Below are positions 1-6,460 of a stretch of DNA of 8,607 nucleotides, piece after piece (the first letter of the stretch is position 1; every line of letters begins with the position of its first letter). Under the pieces are notes generated by a model, which saw nothing but the letters and a program-made list of their open reading frames with translations, ran no database searches and was not told the DNA's origin. Both the position numbers and the translations under genes were made by a program. The DNA is from Alphaproteobacteria bacterium (GTDB lineage: Bacteria; Pseudomonadota; Alphaproteobacteria; Rhizobiales; Beijerinckiaceae): assembly GCA_009920595.1 (NCBI GenBank), contig RFZR01000058.1:1-8607 (forward strand), in the 5' to 3' direction.

Positions 1-383
1 GAAGCGGGTGTGTCGTCAATCGGCGTGACAACTTTCACAAAACCATCTTCCTGCGTGACTTCGATGCCAAGGCCCCCAAATTCACCTTTGGTCTGGACCT
101 GCATATCCTTGAAGCTCTTCGGATCCATATAGCTTGAATGCGGATCGAGACCGGACAACATGCCGGAAATTGCTGACTCGATCAGCTTCGCATCCTCGGG
201 CTTCTCGACATAATCGGTGCGGATTTTTTCAAACACATCACCGAACAAATTCAGCTGGCGATAGGTTTCTGAACTCGCCGCCACAGCGCTGATCGTACCG
301 ACCGGGATGCCTTGCAAAGCAAAGGCAACCAGACCGCCCCCAAAAACGGCACCTGTAAGCAAATAGGTCAATCTACGCATCAT
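1..383 (-). CDS. ctpA: S41-family C-terminal processing peptidase, N-terminal part (runs off the left edge)
   Basis: This is the first 127 codons of a carboxyl-terminal processing serine protease of family S41, a periplasmic enzyme that trims or degrades envelope proteins and, in several bacteria, peptidoglycan hydrolases or their regulators. I translated it by hand. It opens with MMRRLTYLLTGAVFGG, a basic start followed by a hydrophobic stretch to about residue 35 (signal peptide or anchor). Next come the family's helical N-terminal segment (YVEKPEDAKLIESAI, residues 58-72), the typical GLDPHSSYMDP (78-88) and the start of the PDZ domain (EFGGLGIEV, 101-109). The catalytic Ser/Lys region lies outside the window, so activity cannot be judged. 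The ATG at 383 overlaps the envC stop in an ATGA junction, which suggests translational coupling; AAAGGT lies just upstream. A second ATG follows at 380. The family call is firm; ctpA is the usual name for this position. Confidence 0.93.
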   Translation of the reverse strand, partial: MMRRLTYLLTGAVFGGGLVAFALQGIPVGTISAVAASSETYRQLNLFGDVFEKIRTDYVEKPEDAKLIESAISGMLSGLDPHSSYMDPKSFKDMQVQTKGEFGGLGIEVTQEDGFVKVVTPIDDTPA

Positions 384-1726
384 CCGCGACCTTTCCCAAC
401 CGCTGCAGAGGACCACCAGGGCGTCGGATCAACCGGAGTGCCCTCTTTGCGGAATTCAACATAAAGCACAGGCTGAGCCGGATTTGCACCGGCCTGCGTC
501 TGCGCGTCTTTTGACGGATCACCCATCACAGCCACGGGCTCGCCCGCCAGAACGAATTGACCGAGACTTACGCTGATCCTGTCCATACCTGCAAGCAAGA
601 TGTAATAGCCCCCGCCCATATTGAGAATCAAAAGTTGGCCATAAGTGCGAAAGGGTCCGGCAAAAGCGACCCACCCATCGGACGGCGCAGAGACGAGAGC
701 CCCCGGCCGCGCTTCAAAGGTCACGCCGCGGGTCAAACCGCCGACAGGGTCACGCGCATTAAAGCCGCGCAGCAAAGTGCCGCTCACAGGCAAAGGCAGG
801 AGACCCTTCAATTCACCAAAGCCGACTTTTGGCGCTTGGCGCGCAGGATCACGAAACGCCAAGGCAGCCAGTTTGTTGCGCGCATCACGCGCGGCCGGAT
901 CGTTCGCGGCTTTTACTTCTTCTTCTGATTTAGCGGCGGCGGATTTAGCATCCCGTGCAGCACGTGAAACACTATCGACTTCTGTCTCGAGACGACCGAT
1001 CAGATCTTTTAAATTCTGGCTCTTTGCCGCGAGCGCTTCAGCTTTTTTTGCATATTCTTCAACGCGGCTTTCTGCGCCCGATATGTCTCGCTGACGCGCT
1101 TCAACCAAGAGAGAAATATCTTGTCGATCACGCACAAGGCTTTGCACATCACGCGCAAGACCATCCCGCTCTGCGGCTGCGGATGATCTAATTCTTTCGA
1201 TGGCCGCAAGATCGGCGGCCAATTTATCCGTCTCGGCTTTGAGATCAGGCACCACCGAGCCCAACAGAATGGCGCTGCGAACTGTATCGAGAACATGATC
1301 AGGATCTGCCATCATAATCGGTGGCGGCATCGTCCCCACACGTTGGAGTGCAGCAAGAATATCAGTGGCAACCGCTTGGCGTGTTTCAAGCGACGCGCGC
1401 GCTTTCGCTTCCGATTCAGACAAGGTTGCCAACCGATCTTCAACTGACCGAATGCGTAATTCAGTGGCGCGGATACGATCCGTTGTCTCGATCAATCTCT
1501 GATTTAATCGCGCGCGATCATTTCGTAGCGTTTCAATTTCTTCTTGTAGGCGCGAGCGTTCTTCAGATCCACTTTGCAAAAGCTGTTCGGTTTCTTGTAA
1601 CTCAAGCTGACGCGTCGCTTTTTCTATCGATGAATCAGACGCATACCCGCGCGCGAGCGGTAAAAGCAGAATCAACCCAAAAAGAACGGGTTGTAAGATA
1701 CGAACGCGAAATCCGTGACCGCGCAT
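380..1726 (-). CDS. envC: EnvC-type murein hydrolase activator: coiled coil plus degenerate LytM/M23 domain
   Basis: This 448-residue exported protein has a signal peptide (hydrophobic core about 11-25, likely cut after A29 in RGYA|S). A long, highly charged coiled coil follows (about 33-275, broken near 130-165 by a Pro/Met-rich stretch), and then a C-terminal LytM/peptidase M23 fold (about 302-437). The fold is recognisable from GELKGLLPLPVSG, SAPSDGWVAFAGPFRTYGQ, the VSLGQFVLAGEPVAVMG strand pair and the ending VEFRKEGTPVDPTPWW. The metal ligands of active M23 enzymes are missing: the HxxxD site reads LTRGVT (331-336) and the HxH site reads VLYVEFR (420-426). This matches EnvC-like proteins, which do not cut peptidoglycan but activate amidases at the septum under FtsEX control. 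That function is inferred from the family. The start lies 18 bp after rlmH, with AGGA about 13 nt upstream, and the stop overlaps ctpA. Confidence 0.92.
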   Translation of the reverse strand: MRGHGFRVRILQPVLFGLILLLPLARGYASDSSIEKATRQLELQETEQLLQSGSEERSRLQEEIETLRNDRARLNQRLIETTDRIRATELRIRSVEDRLATLSESEAKARASLETRQAVATDILAALQRVGTMPPPIMMADPDHVLDTVRSAILLGSVVPDLKAETDKLAADLAAIERIRSSAAAERDGLARDVQSLVRDRQDISLLVEARQRDISGAESRVEEYAKKAEALAAKSQNLKDLIGRLETEVDSVSRAARDAKSAAAKSEEEVKAANDPAARDARNKLAALAFRDPARQAPKVGFGELKGLLPLPVSGTLLRGFNARDPVGGLTRGVTFEARPGALVSAPSDGWVAFAGPFRTYGQLLILNMGGGYYILLAGMDRISVSLGQFVLAGEPVAVMGDPSKDAQTQAGANPAQPVLYVEFRKEGTPVDPTPWWSSAAVGKGRG

Positions 1727-1744
1727 AATTACACAAATATCCTG

Positions 1745-2224
1745 TCACGCCCGATGATAAGGATGACCACTCATCAAGGTCATCGAACGATAAAGCTGCT
1801 CTGCCAGAATAATCCGCGCCAATTGATGCGGCAATGTCACAGCACCAAAAGCGATGACAGACTGCGCCTCTTTGACAAAGTCAGGATCAAGTCCGTCCGC
1901 ACCACCGATTACGAATGACAGAGACCGAGAACCATTATCCCGCAAAACTTGAATTTTTTTTGTCATGGCTTCGCTATCGAGGACTTGGCCTTTGGCATCA
2001 AGCGCAACAAATACCGAATCTGAGAGGCGCTGCCTGATCATGTGCGCTTCTTCGATTTTGCGATCTTGCGGGCGTGTGGCGCGACTCTCGGCAAATTCGA
2101 CCACGTCAAAACCGGTAACGGCAAGACCACGTCCCTGATCACGCGCGCGGGTTAAATAGCGGTTGACCAGCTCACGCTCAGGGCCCTCTTTCAGGCGCCC
2201 CACCGCCAGGATCTCGACTTTCAC
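1745..2224 (-). CDS. rlmH: 23S rRNA pseudouridine-1915 N3-methyltransferase
   Basis: RlmH is a small SPOUT-class, SAM-dependent methyltransferase that methylates N3 of pseudouridine 1915 in helix 69 of 23S rRNA, acting on assembled ribosomes. The 159-residue length is normal for the family, and the signature segments are present: MKVEILAVGRLKEGPE at the N-terminus, the SAM-binding knot FVIGGADGL (104-112), LPHQLARIILAEQLYR (131-146) and the C-terminal GHPYHR (153-158). The GTG start lies 10 bp after the rsfS stop, with GGTGA at good ribosome-binding distance, so the two genes are surely co-transcribed. Pairing with rsfS is widespread in bacteria, and both proteins act on the large subunit. 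The identification is essentially certain. Confidence 0.97.
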   Translation of the reverse strand: MKVEILAVGRLKEGPERELVNRYLTRARDQGRGLAVTGFDVVEFAESRATRPQDRKIEEAHMIRQRLSDSVFVALDAKGQVLDSEAMTKKIQVLRDNGSRSLSFVIGGADGLDPDFVKEAQSVIAFGAVTLPHQLARIILAEQLYRSMTLMSGHPYHRA

Positions 2225-2234
2225 AGCATCACCG

Positions 2235-2591
2235 TCACGAAACGGCGCGTTCGACCGGACGATCCGATCCCCACATTTTTTCGAGATTGTAGAAGCTGCG
2301 CACTTCGGGCCGGAAAATATGAACGATCACATCGCCCGCATCGATCAGAACCCAATCACAATGCGGCATGCCTTCGACGCGCATACCCGTATGACCTTCG
2401 GCTTTGAGTTTCTCAATCAGCTGATCGGCAATCGCGCCGACATGGCGATTAGAGCGACCGGAGGTCACAATCATGGCATCGGCGAGAGAAGTTTTGCCAG
2501 CAAGATCAATCGCGACTGTATCTTCGGCTTTGGCGTCTTCAAGCGTTGCAAGAACATCCTGAAGCATAGCGCCCTGCGATGGATTGGTCAC
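2235..2591 (-). CDS. rsfS: Ribosomal silencing factor
   Basis: RsfS (Iojap/YbeB family) binds ribosomal protein uL14 and blocks joining of the 30S and 50S subunits, damping translation when nutrients are short. The core is typical: LEDAKAEDTVAIDLAGK (17-33), ADAMIVTSGRSNRHV (37-51) and the C-terminal DWVLIDAGDVIVHIFRPEVR (79-98) followed by FYNLEKMW (100-107). The start is uncertain. The GTG at 2591 used here has no clear ribosome-binding site. The ATG at 2567 (residue 9) has AGGG close upstream and would give a 110-residue protein close to the bare family core. The frame also stays open upstream to a CTG at 2648, which has GGGGA seven bases before it and would add 19 mainly Ser/Thr/Lys/Arg/Ala residues. 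The gene lies 10 bp before rlmH. Confidence 0.95.
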   Translation of the reverse strand: MTNPSQGAMLQDVLATLEDAKAEDTVAIDLAGKTSLADAMIVTSGRSNRHVGAIADQLIEKLKAEGHTGMRVEGMPHCDWVLIDAGDVIVHIFRPEVRSFYNLEKMWGSDRPVERAVS

Positions 2592-2742
2592 TTTCGCGGA
2601 CGCGGACCGGCTTTTTCTTGTGCCGGCGGACGTGACGGTCTGTGTCAGTGGTCATTCCCCATGATTATCGGCCCTCAAAGGACCCACAATGAACCTGCCT
2701 GAAGCATCGGCAAAATTCAACATAATCTTCAATCCTTACGAT
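2592..2742. other. Gap between nadD and rsfS holding a possible small ORF and start-site ambiguity
   Basis: This is the only sizeable break in an otherwise nearly gapless minus-strand train. On the minus strand it holds a 23-codon ORF (2723 to 2652) that starts MLNFADASGRF and has AAGGA nine bases before its ATG. Its TGA overlaps a second ATG at 2655 (ATGA) that opens a 38-codon ORF in another frame, starting MTTDTDRHVRRHKKKP and running into rsfS out of frame. The rsfS frame is itself open back to a CTG at 2648. I recognise no family in either short ORF. The stretch could be an untranslated leader, a small gene, or a true N-terminal extension of RsfS displaced by an indel. Confidence 0.3.
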
Positions 2743-2746
2743 TCAA
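2719..2746 (-). promoter_or_regulatory. Possible sigma-70-type promoter ahead of rsfS
   Basis: Read on the minus strand, TTGAAT (2746-2741) and TATGTT (2724-2719) are separated by 16 bases. Each matches the housekeeping consensus at 4 of 6 positions. The -35 element overlaps the end of nadD. Transcription would start near 2712 and drive rsfS, rlmH, envC and ctpA separately from the ftsE end of the train. The match is modest and could be chance; the location, at the only real gap in the train, is the main support. Confidence 0.28.
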
Positions 2747-3378
2747 TGACGCTGACGCAAAGCTGTTGAAGAAAGGCTGGAGCGTGGCCCATGCAAGATC
2801 ATAAGGGCTGGCGCTGGTTGCTCAGCAAAAACTGAGGCCTTCAACTCGGACAGTCGAAAACGCCCGAGAGCCAATGCGGCGGGTGCGCGTAGCGCATGAT
2901 GAGTTGAGCCCGGACGATCAATGACCGCAATCGGAACGGATGCGGCTATCTTTTGCCAGCGCGCCCAGCGGTGAAAGCCTTCAAGATTGTCCATGCCCAT
3001 GATCCAAACAAAGCGAGCCGATGATGATCGTTGTTTGAGATAGGCAATCAACTCATGAGTGTAGGCGCTCCCCAGACGCTCTTCGATCGCAATGACATGG
3101 ATCTTCGGATGTGACGCGATCCGACGCGCGGCGGCCACTCTCGCATCCGTTGATGGTAAATCCTTTTTGTCCTTGAGCGGATTGCCGGGTGTTACAATCC
3201 ACCACACCGCATCAAGCTTTAAGCGACGAAGCGCCGTCAAACTGACCAAACGATGAGCCGCATGCGCCGGATTAAAGGATCCTCCAAAAATGCCGATGCG
3301 TTGTTGCCGTCCATGGGGAGGCAAAAGAGGCATCAGAAGCGAAGAGGAATGATCCGTCACCGCGTTCTTACCTTTCAC
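2743..3378 (-). CDS. nadD: Nicotinate-nucleotide adenylyltransferase
   Basis: NadD is a cytoplasmic enzyme that joins nicotinate mononucleotide and ATP to give deamido-NAD, the penultimate step of NAD synthesis. The 211-residue protein carries the nucleotidyltransferase P-loop-like motif GIFGGSFNPAHAAH (29-42), the NadD-typical WWIVTPGNPLK (59-69), WIMGMDNLEGFHRW (125-138) and the C-terminal SSTALR (203-208). The usual HxGH element reads HAAH, a conservative Gly-to-Ala change. The first 25 or so residues are outside the family core, so the true start may be downstream, for example at GTG codon 7 or ATG codon 16. The GTG at 3378 is preferred because it overlaps the upstream acyltransferase stop as GTGA, which fits translational coupling. 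The neighbours rsfS, rlmH and envC match the usual nadD neighbourhood as I remember it. Confidence 0.95.
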   Translation of the reverse strand: MKGKNAVTDHSSSLLMPLLPPHGRQQRIGIFGGSFNPAHAAHRLVSLTALRRLKLDAVWWIVTPGNPLKDKKDLPSTDARVAAARRIASHPKIHVIAIEERLGSAYTHELIAYLKQRSSSARFVWIMGMDNLEGFHRWARWQKIAASVPIAVIDRPGSTHHALRAPAALALGRFRLSELKASVFAEQPAPALMILHGPRSSLSSTALRQRH

Positions 3379-4160
3379 GCTCTTGCTGATAAACCGAGAT
3401 CATGACGCGCTTCTGCTAAGAGGCGATCAGATGCTTCTTCAATTTTTTCCTGCATCAAATCAAAAAACTTTTGCCGCTCAATACCGGGCTCAATTACCGG
3501 CAAAATATCGACGACAATTGTCCCTCGTCGCAATTTCAACGAACGACGCGGCCAATAGACACCTGAATTCAAAGCAATAAGCAAACAAGGAACTTTCAGA
3601 CCCGAATAGATCTGTGCGATCCCAAAACGATAAGCGGGTTCCGCGCCAGGCGGACGACGTGTACCCTCAGGAAAAATCAGAATCTGACGTCCGTGATCAG
3701 CATGAATTTCACGATGCGCCGCTTTCACCAATTTAAGAAGCGTACGGGACCCCCCTTTACGATCAATCGGCACATTCCTCATCTTAGCAAGAAACCACCC
3801 GAAGAGAGGAATATAGGCCAATTCACGTTTTAAGATAAAACAGGGATCATCAAAGAGGCTCAGAAGCGCAAAAGTCTCCCAAATCGATTGATGCTTGGAC
3901 GCGATCAATAGTGGTCCTTTAGGGATATTCTCTAAGCCTCTGAATTCAACTTTGATGCCACCGACGACCTGACATAGCCAAAGATAATATCGACTCCATG
4001 CACGCGCCAAAGTTATGACGAAAGAACGGGGGAGAATAAGAACGATCAGTCCCGCAAGCATCCAGACGATCAAATTGGCATAAAGTGCAATCATCAAAAG
4101 AAGCGCACGAAGCGAAACGCCTTTTTCTTCCTTTTGATGATCATGTGATTCAAGTGACAC
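3375..4160 (-). CDS. PlsC-family lysophospholipid (1-acylglycerol-3-phosphate) acyltransferase
   Basis: This 261-residue membrane-associated acyltransferase probably transfers an acyl chain to a lysophospholipid such as 1-acylglycerol-3-phosphate. There is one N-terminal membrane segment (about 19-43). The PlsC domain contains ASKHQSIWETFA (87-98, catalytic H90), the substrate-binding VPIDRKGG (130-137), FPEGTR (163-168) and the Pro-containing VPCLLIALNSG (190-200). The charge-relay residue of the HX4D motif is Glu95 here rather than Asp. I believe HX4E occurs in some alphaproteobacterial members, but this should be checked. The GTG start lies six bases after the DUF218 gene stop, with GGGA at a suitable distance. 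The stop overlaps the nadD start. It could be the main PlsC or a paralogue with a different substrate, so no gene symbol is given. Confidence 0.9.
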   Translation of the reverse strand: MSLESHDHQKEEKGVSLRALLLMIALYANLIVWMLAGLIVLILPRSFVITLARAWSRYYLWLCQVVGGIKVEFRGLENIPKGPLLIASKHQSIWETFALLSLFDDPCFILKRELAYIPLFGWFLAKMRNVPIDRKGGSRTLLKLVKAAHREIHADHGRQILIFPEGTRRPPGAEPAYRFGIAQIYSGLKVPCLLIALNSGVYWPRRSLKLRRGTIVVDILPVIEPGIERQKFFDLMQEKIEEASDRLLAEARHDLGLSARA

Positions 4161-4166
4161 CGTTAT

Positions 4167-4796
4167 TCATCCCAAATTTGCAACATCAGAAAGTCTCTTG
4201 CTGATATTGATTCTCACAAGAGCGGCCATATATTTAATCGGTTCAAGAGCAATAGCATATAAAGTGCTAAAACGACCATAGAACAACTGCTCCCGAATCG
4301 GCAGGCCTGCTCGATAAGGATAGAGTGTTCGATCCGGCAAAAGCGCTCTCACTTCAAGCATCGCGCGTGGCAAATGAAATCCAGCCGTTACAATCGCGAG
4401 TGATTTGTAGTTTTTATCGCGCGCCCACAGCGCCGCTTCTTCGGCATTTCCACGCGTGTTCTGCGCTTGATGGCCAAGATCAACGCAACAAGATGAATAA
4501 GGCGCGAGGGAGGGCGCAACGCGAACAAGGTCATCAAGATCAGCACGGCCGCCTACGCCGCTGATCAAAAGATGTTTTGTAACGCCGGTTGATAAAAGAC
4601 GCGCGGCATCCGTCAATCGATCAGGACCGCCTGTCAAAACAATCGCCGCATCAACGGAAGTGATTTCGACTTGATCATATCGGGCAAGAGCGGAGAAATA
4701 ACTCACAAAGCCCACGCTTAAAAAAGTGAGAATAAAGAACAAAACGATGTAGAAAAACCGCTTCATGCTTATGGATCTTTTCATGGCAAGATCCAT
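4167..4796 (-). CDS. DUF218 (YdcF/ElyC-type) membrane-anchored protein
   Basis: This 209-residue protein has a single N-terminal membrane anchor (about 13-36) and a DUF218 domain (about 48-165), probably on the periplasmic side. Family landmarks are VDAAIVLTGGPDRLTDAARLL (48-68, split here as VDAAIVLTGG and PDRLTDAARLL), the GHQAQNTRGNAEEAALWA segment (108-125) and VTAGFHLPRAMLEV (136-149). DUF218 proteins such as E. coli ElyC and SanA are linked to envelope integrity and polyprenyl-phosphate or peptidoglycan metabolism, but the biochemical activity is poorly defined, so none is assigned. The ATG at 4796 shares one base with the ftsX stop (TAATG). In-frame ATGs at 4784 (preceded by GGAT) and 4766 are alternatives that would shorten the cytoplasmic tail. 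Its place between ftsX and an acyltransferase is a familiar alphaproteobacterial arrangement. Confidence 0.88.
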   Translation of the reverse strand: MDLAMKRSISMKRFFYIVLFFILTFLSVGFVSYFSALARYDQVEITSVDAAIVLTGGPDRLTDAARLLSTGVTKHLLISGVGGRADLDDLVRVAPSLAPYSSCCVDLGHQAQNTRGNAEEAALWARDKNYKSLAIVTAGFHLPRAMLEVRALLPDRTLYPYRAGLPIREQLFYGRFSTLYAIALEPIKYMAALVRINISKRLSDVANLG

Positions 4797-5749
4797 TACA
4801 CCAAGCGGCTCAAAGTTGAATGAACCGTGAAACGTGAAACGACGCTCGCTAAAAAAGATACGAATAGTGCCACTGCCACGATCGCGATGATGATGGCGAC
4901 GCCGACAGATGACAAAGGATCAGCTGCACCAAAGCCGAAGATATCTTTCAATCCATCAGAGCCTGCAATCATAAATCTCAAAGCGCCAAGAATGATCAGC
5001 GCGAGGCAGGCACCTAAAATTCCGCCCCGCAATCCAAGACTGAAAAAATGACGCTGAAACACGCGCGCGATATAGCGATCATCAGCACCCATAAAATAAA
5101 AGACTTCAACAATCTCGCGATTGCCGACCATGGCGCCACGCGTGGCAAAAACAATCGCCAAGGCTGTGGCCGTAAGAACAAGGATAAGACCAAGCGCAGA
5201 AGCGACCACGAGCGTATTGCCGAGTTTGGTCAGTCGCTTTGTCCAGGAGCGATGATCATCGACAACCGTTCCTGGAATATCTTTTGCCAATTGTTGTGTT
5301 ACGGCTTGGATATCAGGCGGTGCATCCGGATTGATTTCAACGGCAATCATTCGCGGTATCGAAAGACCACCCAGCGAAGACGCTGGACCAAGCCAGGGCT
5401 CGAGCATGCGCAAGGTTTCATCTTGCGAATAAATACGAACCTTGGTCACGCCTTGAACTTGCTTCAGATATTCAGCCGCGCGATTCAAATCCGCATCAAT
5501 CGCACGACCGGGTTGTGGGCGAAGCTGCACAGTCACTTCGGAGGATAAAAGCACTTGCCAACGCGCCGTGGCGGCCGATCCGAAAAGAACAAGCCCTGCT
5601 GTCAATGCAGCGATGAAAGTTAAAATGAAAATCACGGCCACGAGCGTGCGATCCGTCAACGGATCAGGTGCCACCAATGAGTCCGTTGAAAAACGATTGA
5701 GAAAAGACTGCCACACTGATCTTTGATTGTGAAAATCGGTCGATGACAT
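4796..5749 (-). CDS. ftsX: Cell division ABC transporter-like permease subunit FtsX
   Basis: FtsX is the membrane half of the FtsEX complex, which uses ATP binding and hydrolysis by FtsE to signal across the membrane and control septal peptidoglycan hydrolysis, often through EnvC-like partners. The 317-residue protein has the expected four-segment topology: a cytoplasmic N-terminus, TM1 (about 35-58), a periplasmic loop of about 120 residues (59-178, with IYSQDETLRMLEPWLG at 106-121), TM2 (179-204), TM3 (238-258) and TM4 (282-306). The cytoplasmic stretch NREIVEVFYFMGADDRYIAR (210-229) is the coupling segment typical of FtsX. The ATG at 5749 lies three bases after the ftsE stop. The periplasmic loop is the likely docking site for the EnvC-type protein encoded further down the train; that link is inference. 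Confidence 0.95.
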   Translation of the reverse strand: MSSTDFHNQRSVWQSFLNRFSTDSLVAPDPLTDRTLVAVIFILTFIAALTAGLVLFGSAATARWQVLLSSEVTVQLRPQPGRAIDADLNRAAEYLKQVQGVTKVRIYSQDETLRMLEPWLGPASSLGGLSIPRMIAVEINPDAPPDIQAVTQQLAKDIPGTVVDDHRSWTKRLTKLGNTLVVASALGLILVLTATALAIVFATRGAMVGNREIVEVFYFMGADDRYIARVFQRHFFSLGLRGGILGACLALIILGALRFMIAGSDGLKDIFGFGAADPLSSVGVAIIIAIVAVALFVSFLASVVSRFTVHSTLSRLV

Positions 5750-5752
5750 GGC

Positions 5753-6460
5753 CTAGCCCTCAACCTGCAAATGATGATTTTGCAACACAAGGCGACGAGC
5801 GCCTTTGATTTGCTCCATCAGGCCTATGTCATGTGTCGCAATCAAAATGGCTGTGCCTGATCGATTAAGTTCAACAAAGAGCCGCAACAAGCGCCCTGCC
5901 AGAACCGGATCAAGATTCCCCGTTGGCTCATCGGCAAGAAGAAGCTCTGGTTGCGAGACCAGCGCGCGCGCAATCGACGTCCGTTGCTTTTCGCCGCCAG
6001 ACAGAACGGGTGGTTTGGCATCAATCAAATCTCCAAGACCAATCCATTTCAATAATTCGATCACTTCGGCGCGATAGCTCGATTCCATTCGGCCGCGAAT
6101 CTTAAAAGGCAGCGCGACATTCTCATAAATCGTGAGGTGATCAAGGAGCCGGAAATCTTGGAACACAATGCCCATGCGTCGGCGTAAGGCGGTAAGGCCA
6201 TCCTTATCGAGCTGCGCCGTATCCTGCCCAAAGATCGAAATCATTCCGCGCGTCGGCTTCAAGGATTGCAGGATCAAGCGGAGGATTGTGGTTTTGCCGC
6301 TCCCCGATGCACCGGTCAGAAATTGAAATGATTGCGGCATGATCGAAAAACTAATGTCGGTCAGAGTTTCCGGCGCCGCGCCATAGCGCAGTCCGACATT
6401 CTCAAACCGGACGAGTTCCCCGCCCCACCGATTGGATTGAGCCTGCACGCGAGTCTTCAA
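5753..6460 (-). CDS. ftsE: Cell division ATP-binding protein FtsE
   Basis: FtsE is the cytoplasmic ATPase of FtsEX. All ABC motifs are intact: Walker A GASGSGKTT (50-58), Q-loop in VFQDFRLLDHLT (99-110), signature LSGGEKQR (153-160), Walker B LLLADEPTGNLDP (173-185) and the switch His in IATHD (207-211). FQDFRLLDHLTIYENVALP and VIELLKWIGLGD are characteristic of alphaproteobacterial FtsE and separate it from lipoprotein or macrolide exporters. The 235-residue length is normal. The start is a TTG at 6460, about 17 residues before the conserved VRFENVGLRYG, with AAGGAAGG directly upstream; spacing to the TTG is short, and the GTG at 6448 is an alternative. It is the first gene of the minus-strand train, and the divergent region upstream should hold its promoter. 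Confidence 0.96.
   Translation of the reverse strand: MKTRVQAQSNRWGGELVRFENVGLRYGAAPETLTDISFSIMPQSFQFLTGASGSGKTTILRLILQSLKPTRGMISIFGQDTAQLDKDGLTALRRRMGIVFQDFRLLDHLTIYENVALPFKIRGRMESSYRAEVIELLKWIGLGDLIDAKPPVLSGGEKQRTSIARALVSQPELLLADEPTGNLDPVLAGRLLRLFVELNRSGTAILIATHDIGLMEQIKGARRLVLQNHHLQVEG

Noticed and set aside
557..1094. Plus-strand open frames opposite envC
   Set aside because: They lie wholly antisense to a well-supported gene with signal peptide, coiled coil and LytM fold, and have basic, low-information translations.
2600..2620. Slippery-looking A-rich run (AAGAAAAAG) before rsfS as a programmed frameshift site
   Set aside because: A -1 slip from the ATG at 2655 would not reach the rsfS frame; a +1 shift is needed, for which this run is not a known signal.
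2163..2702. Plus-strand open frame of about 179 codons across rlmH, rsfS and the gap
   Set aside because: It is antisense to two certain genes with full family motifs, and its translation shows no recognisable domain. Such open shadows are common where the opposite strand codes.
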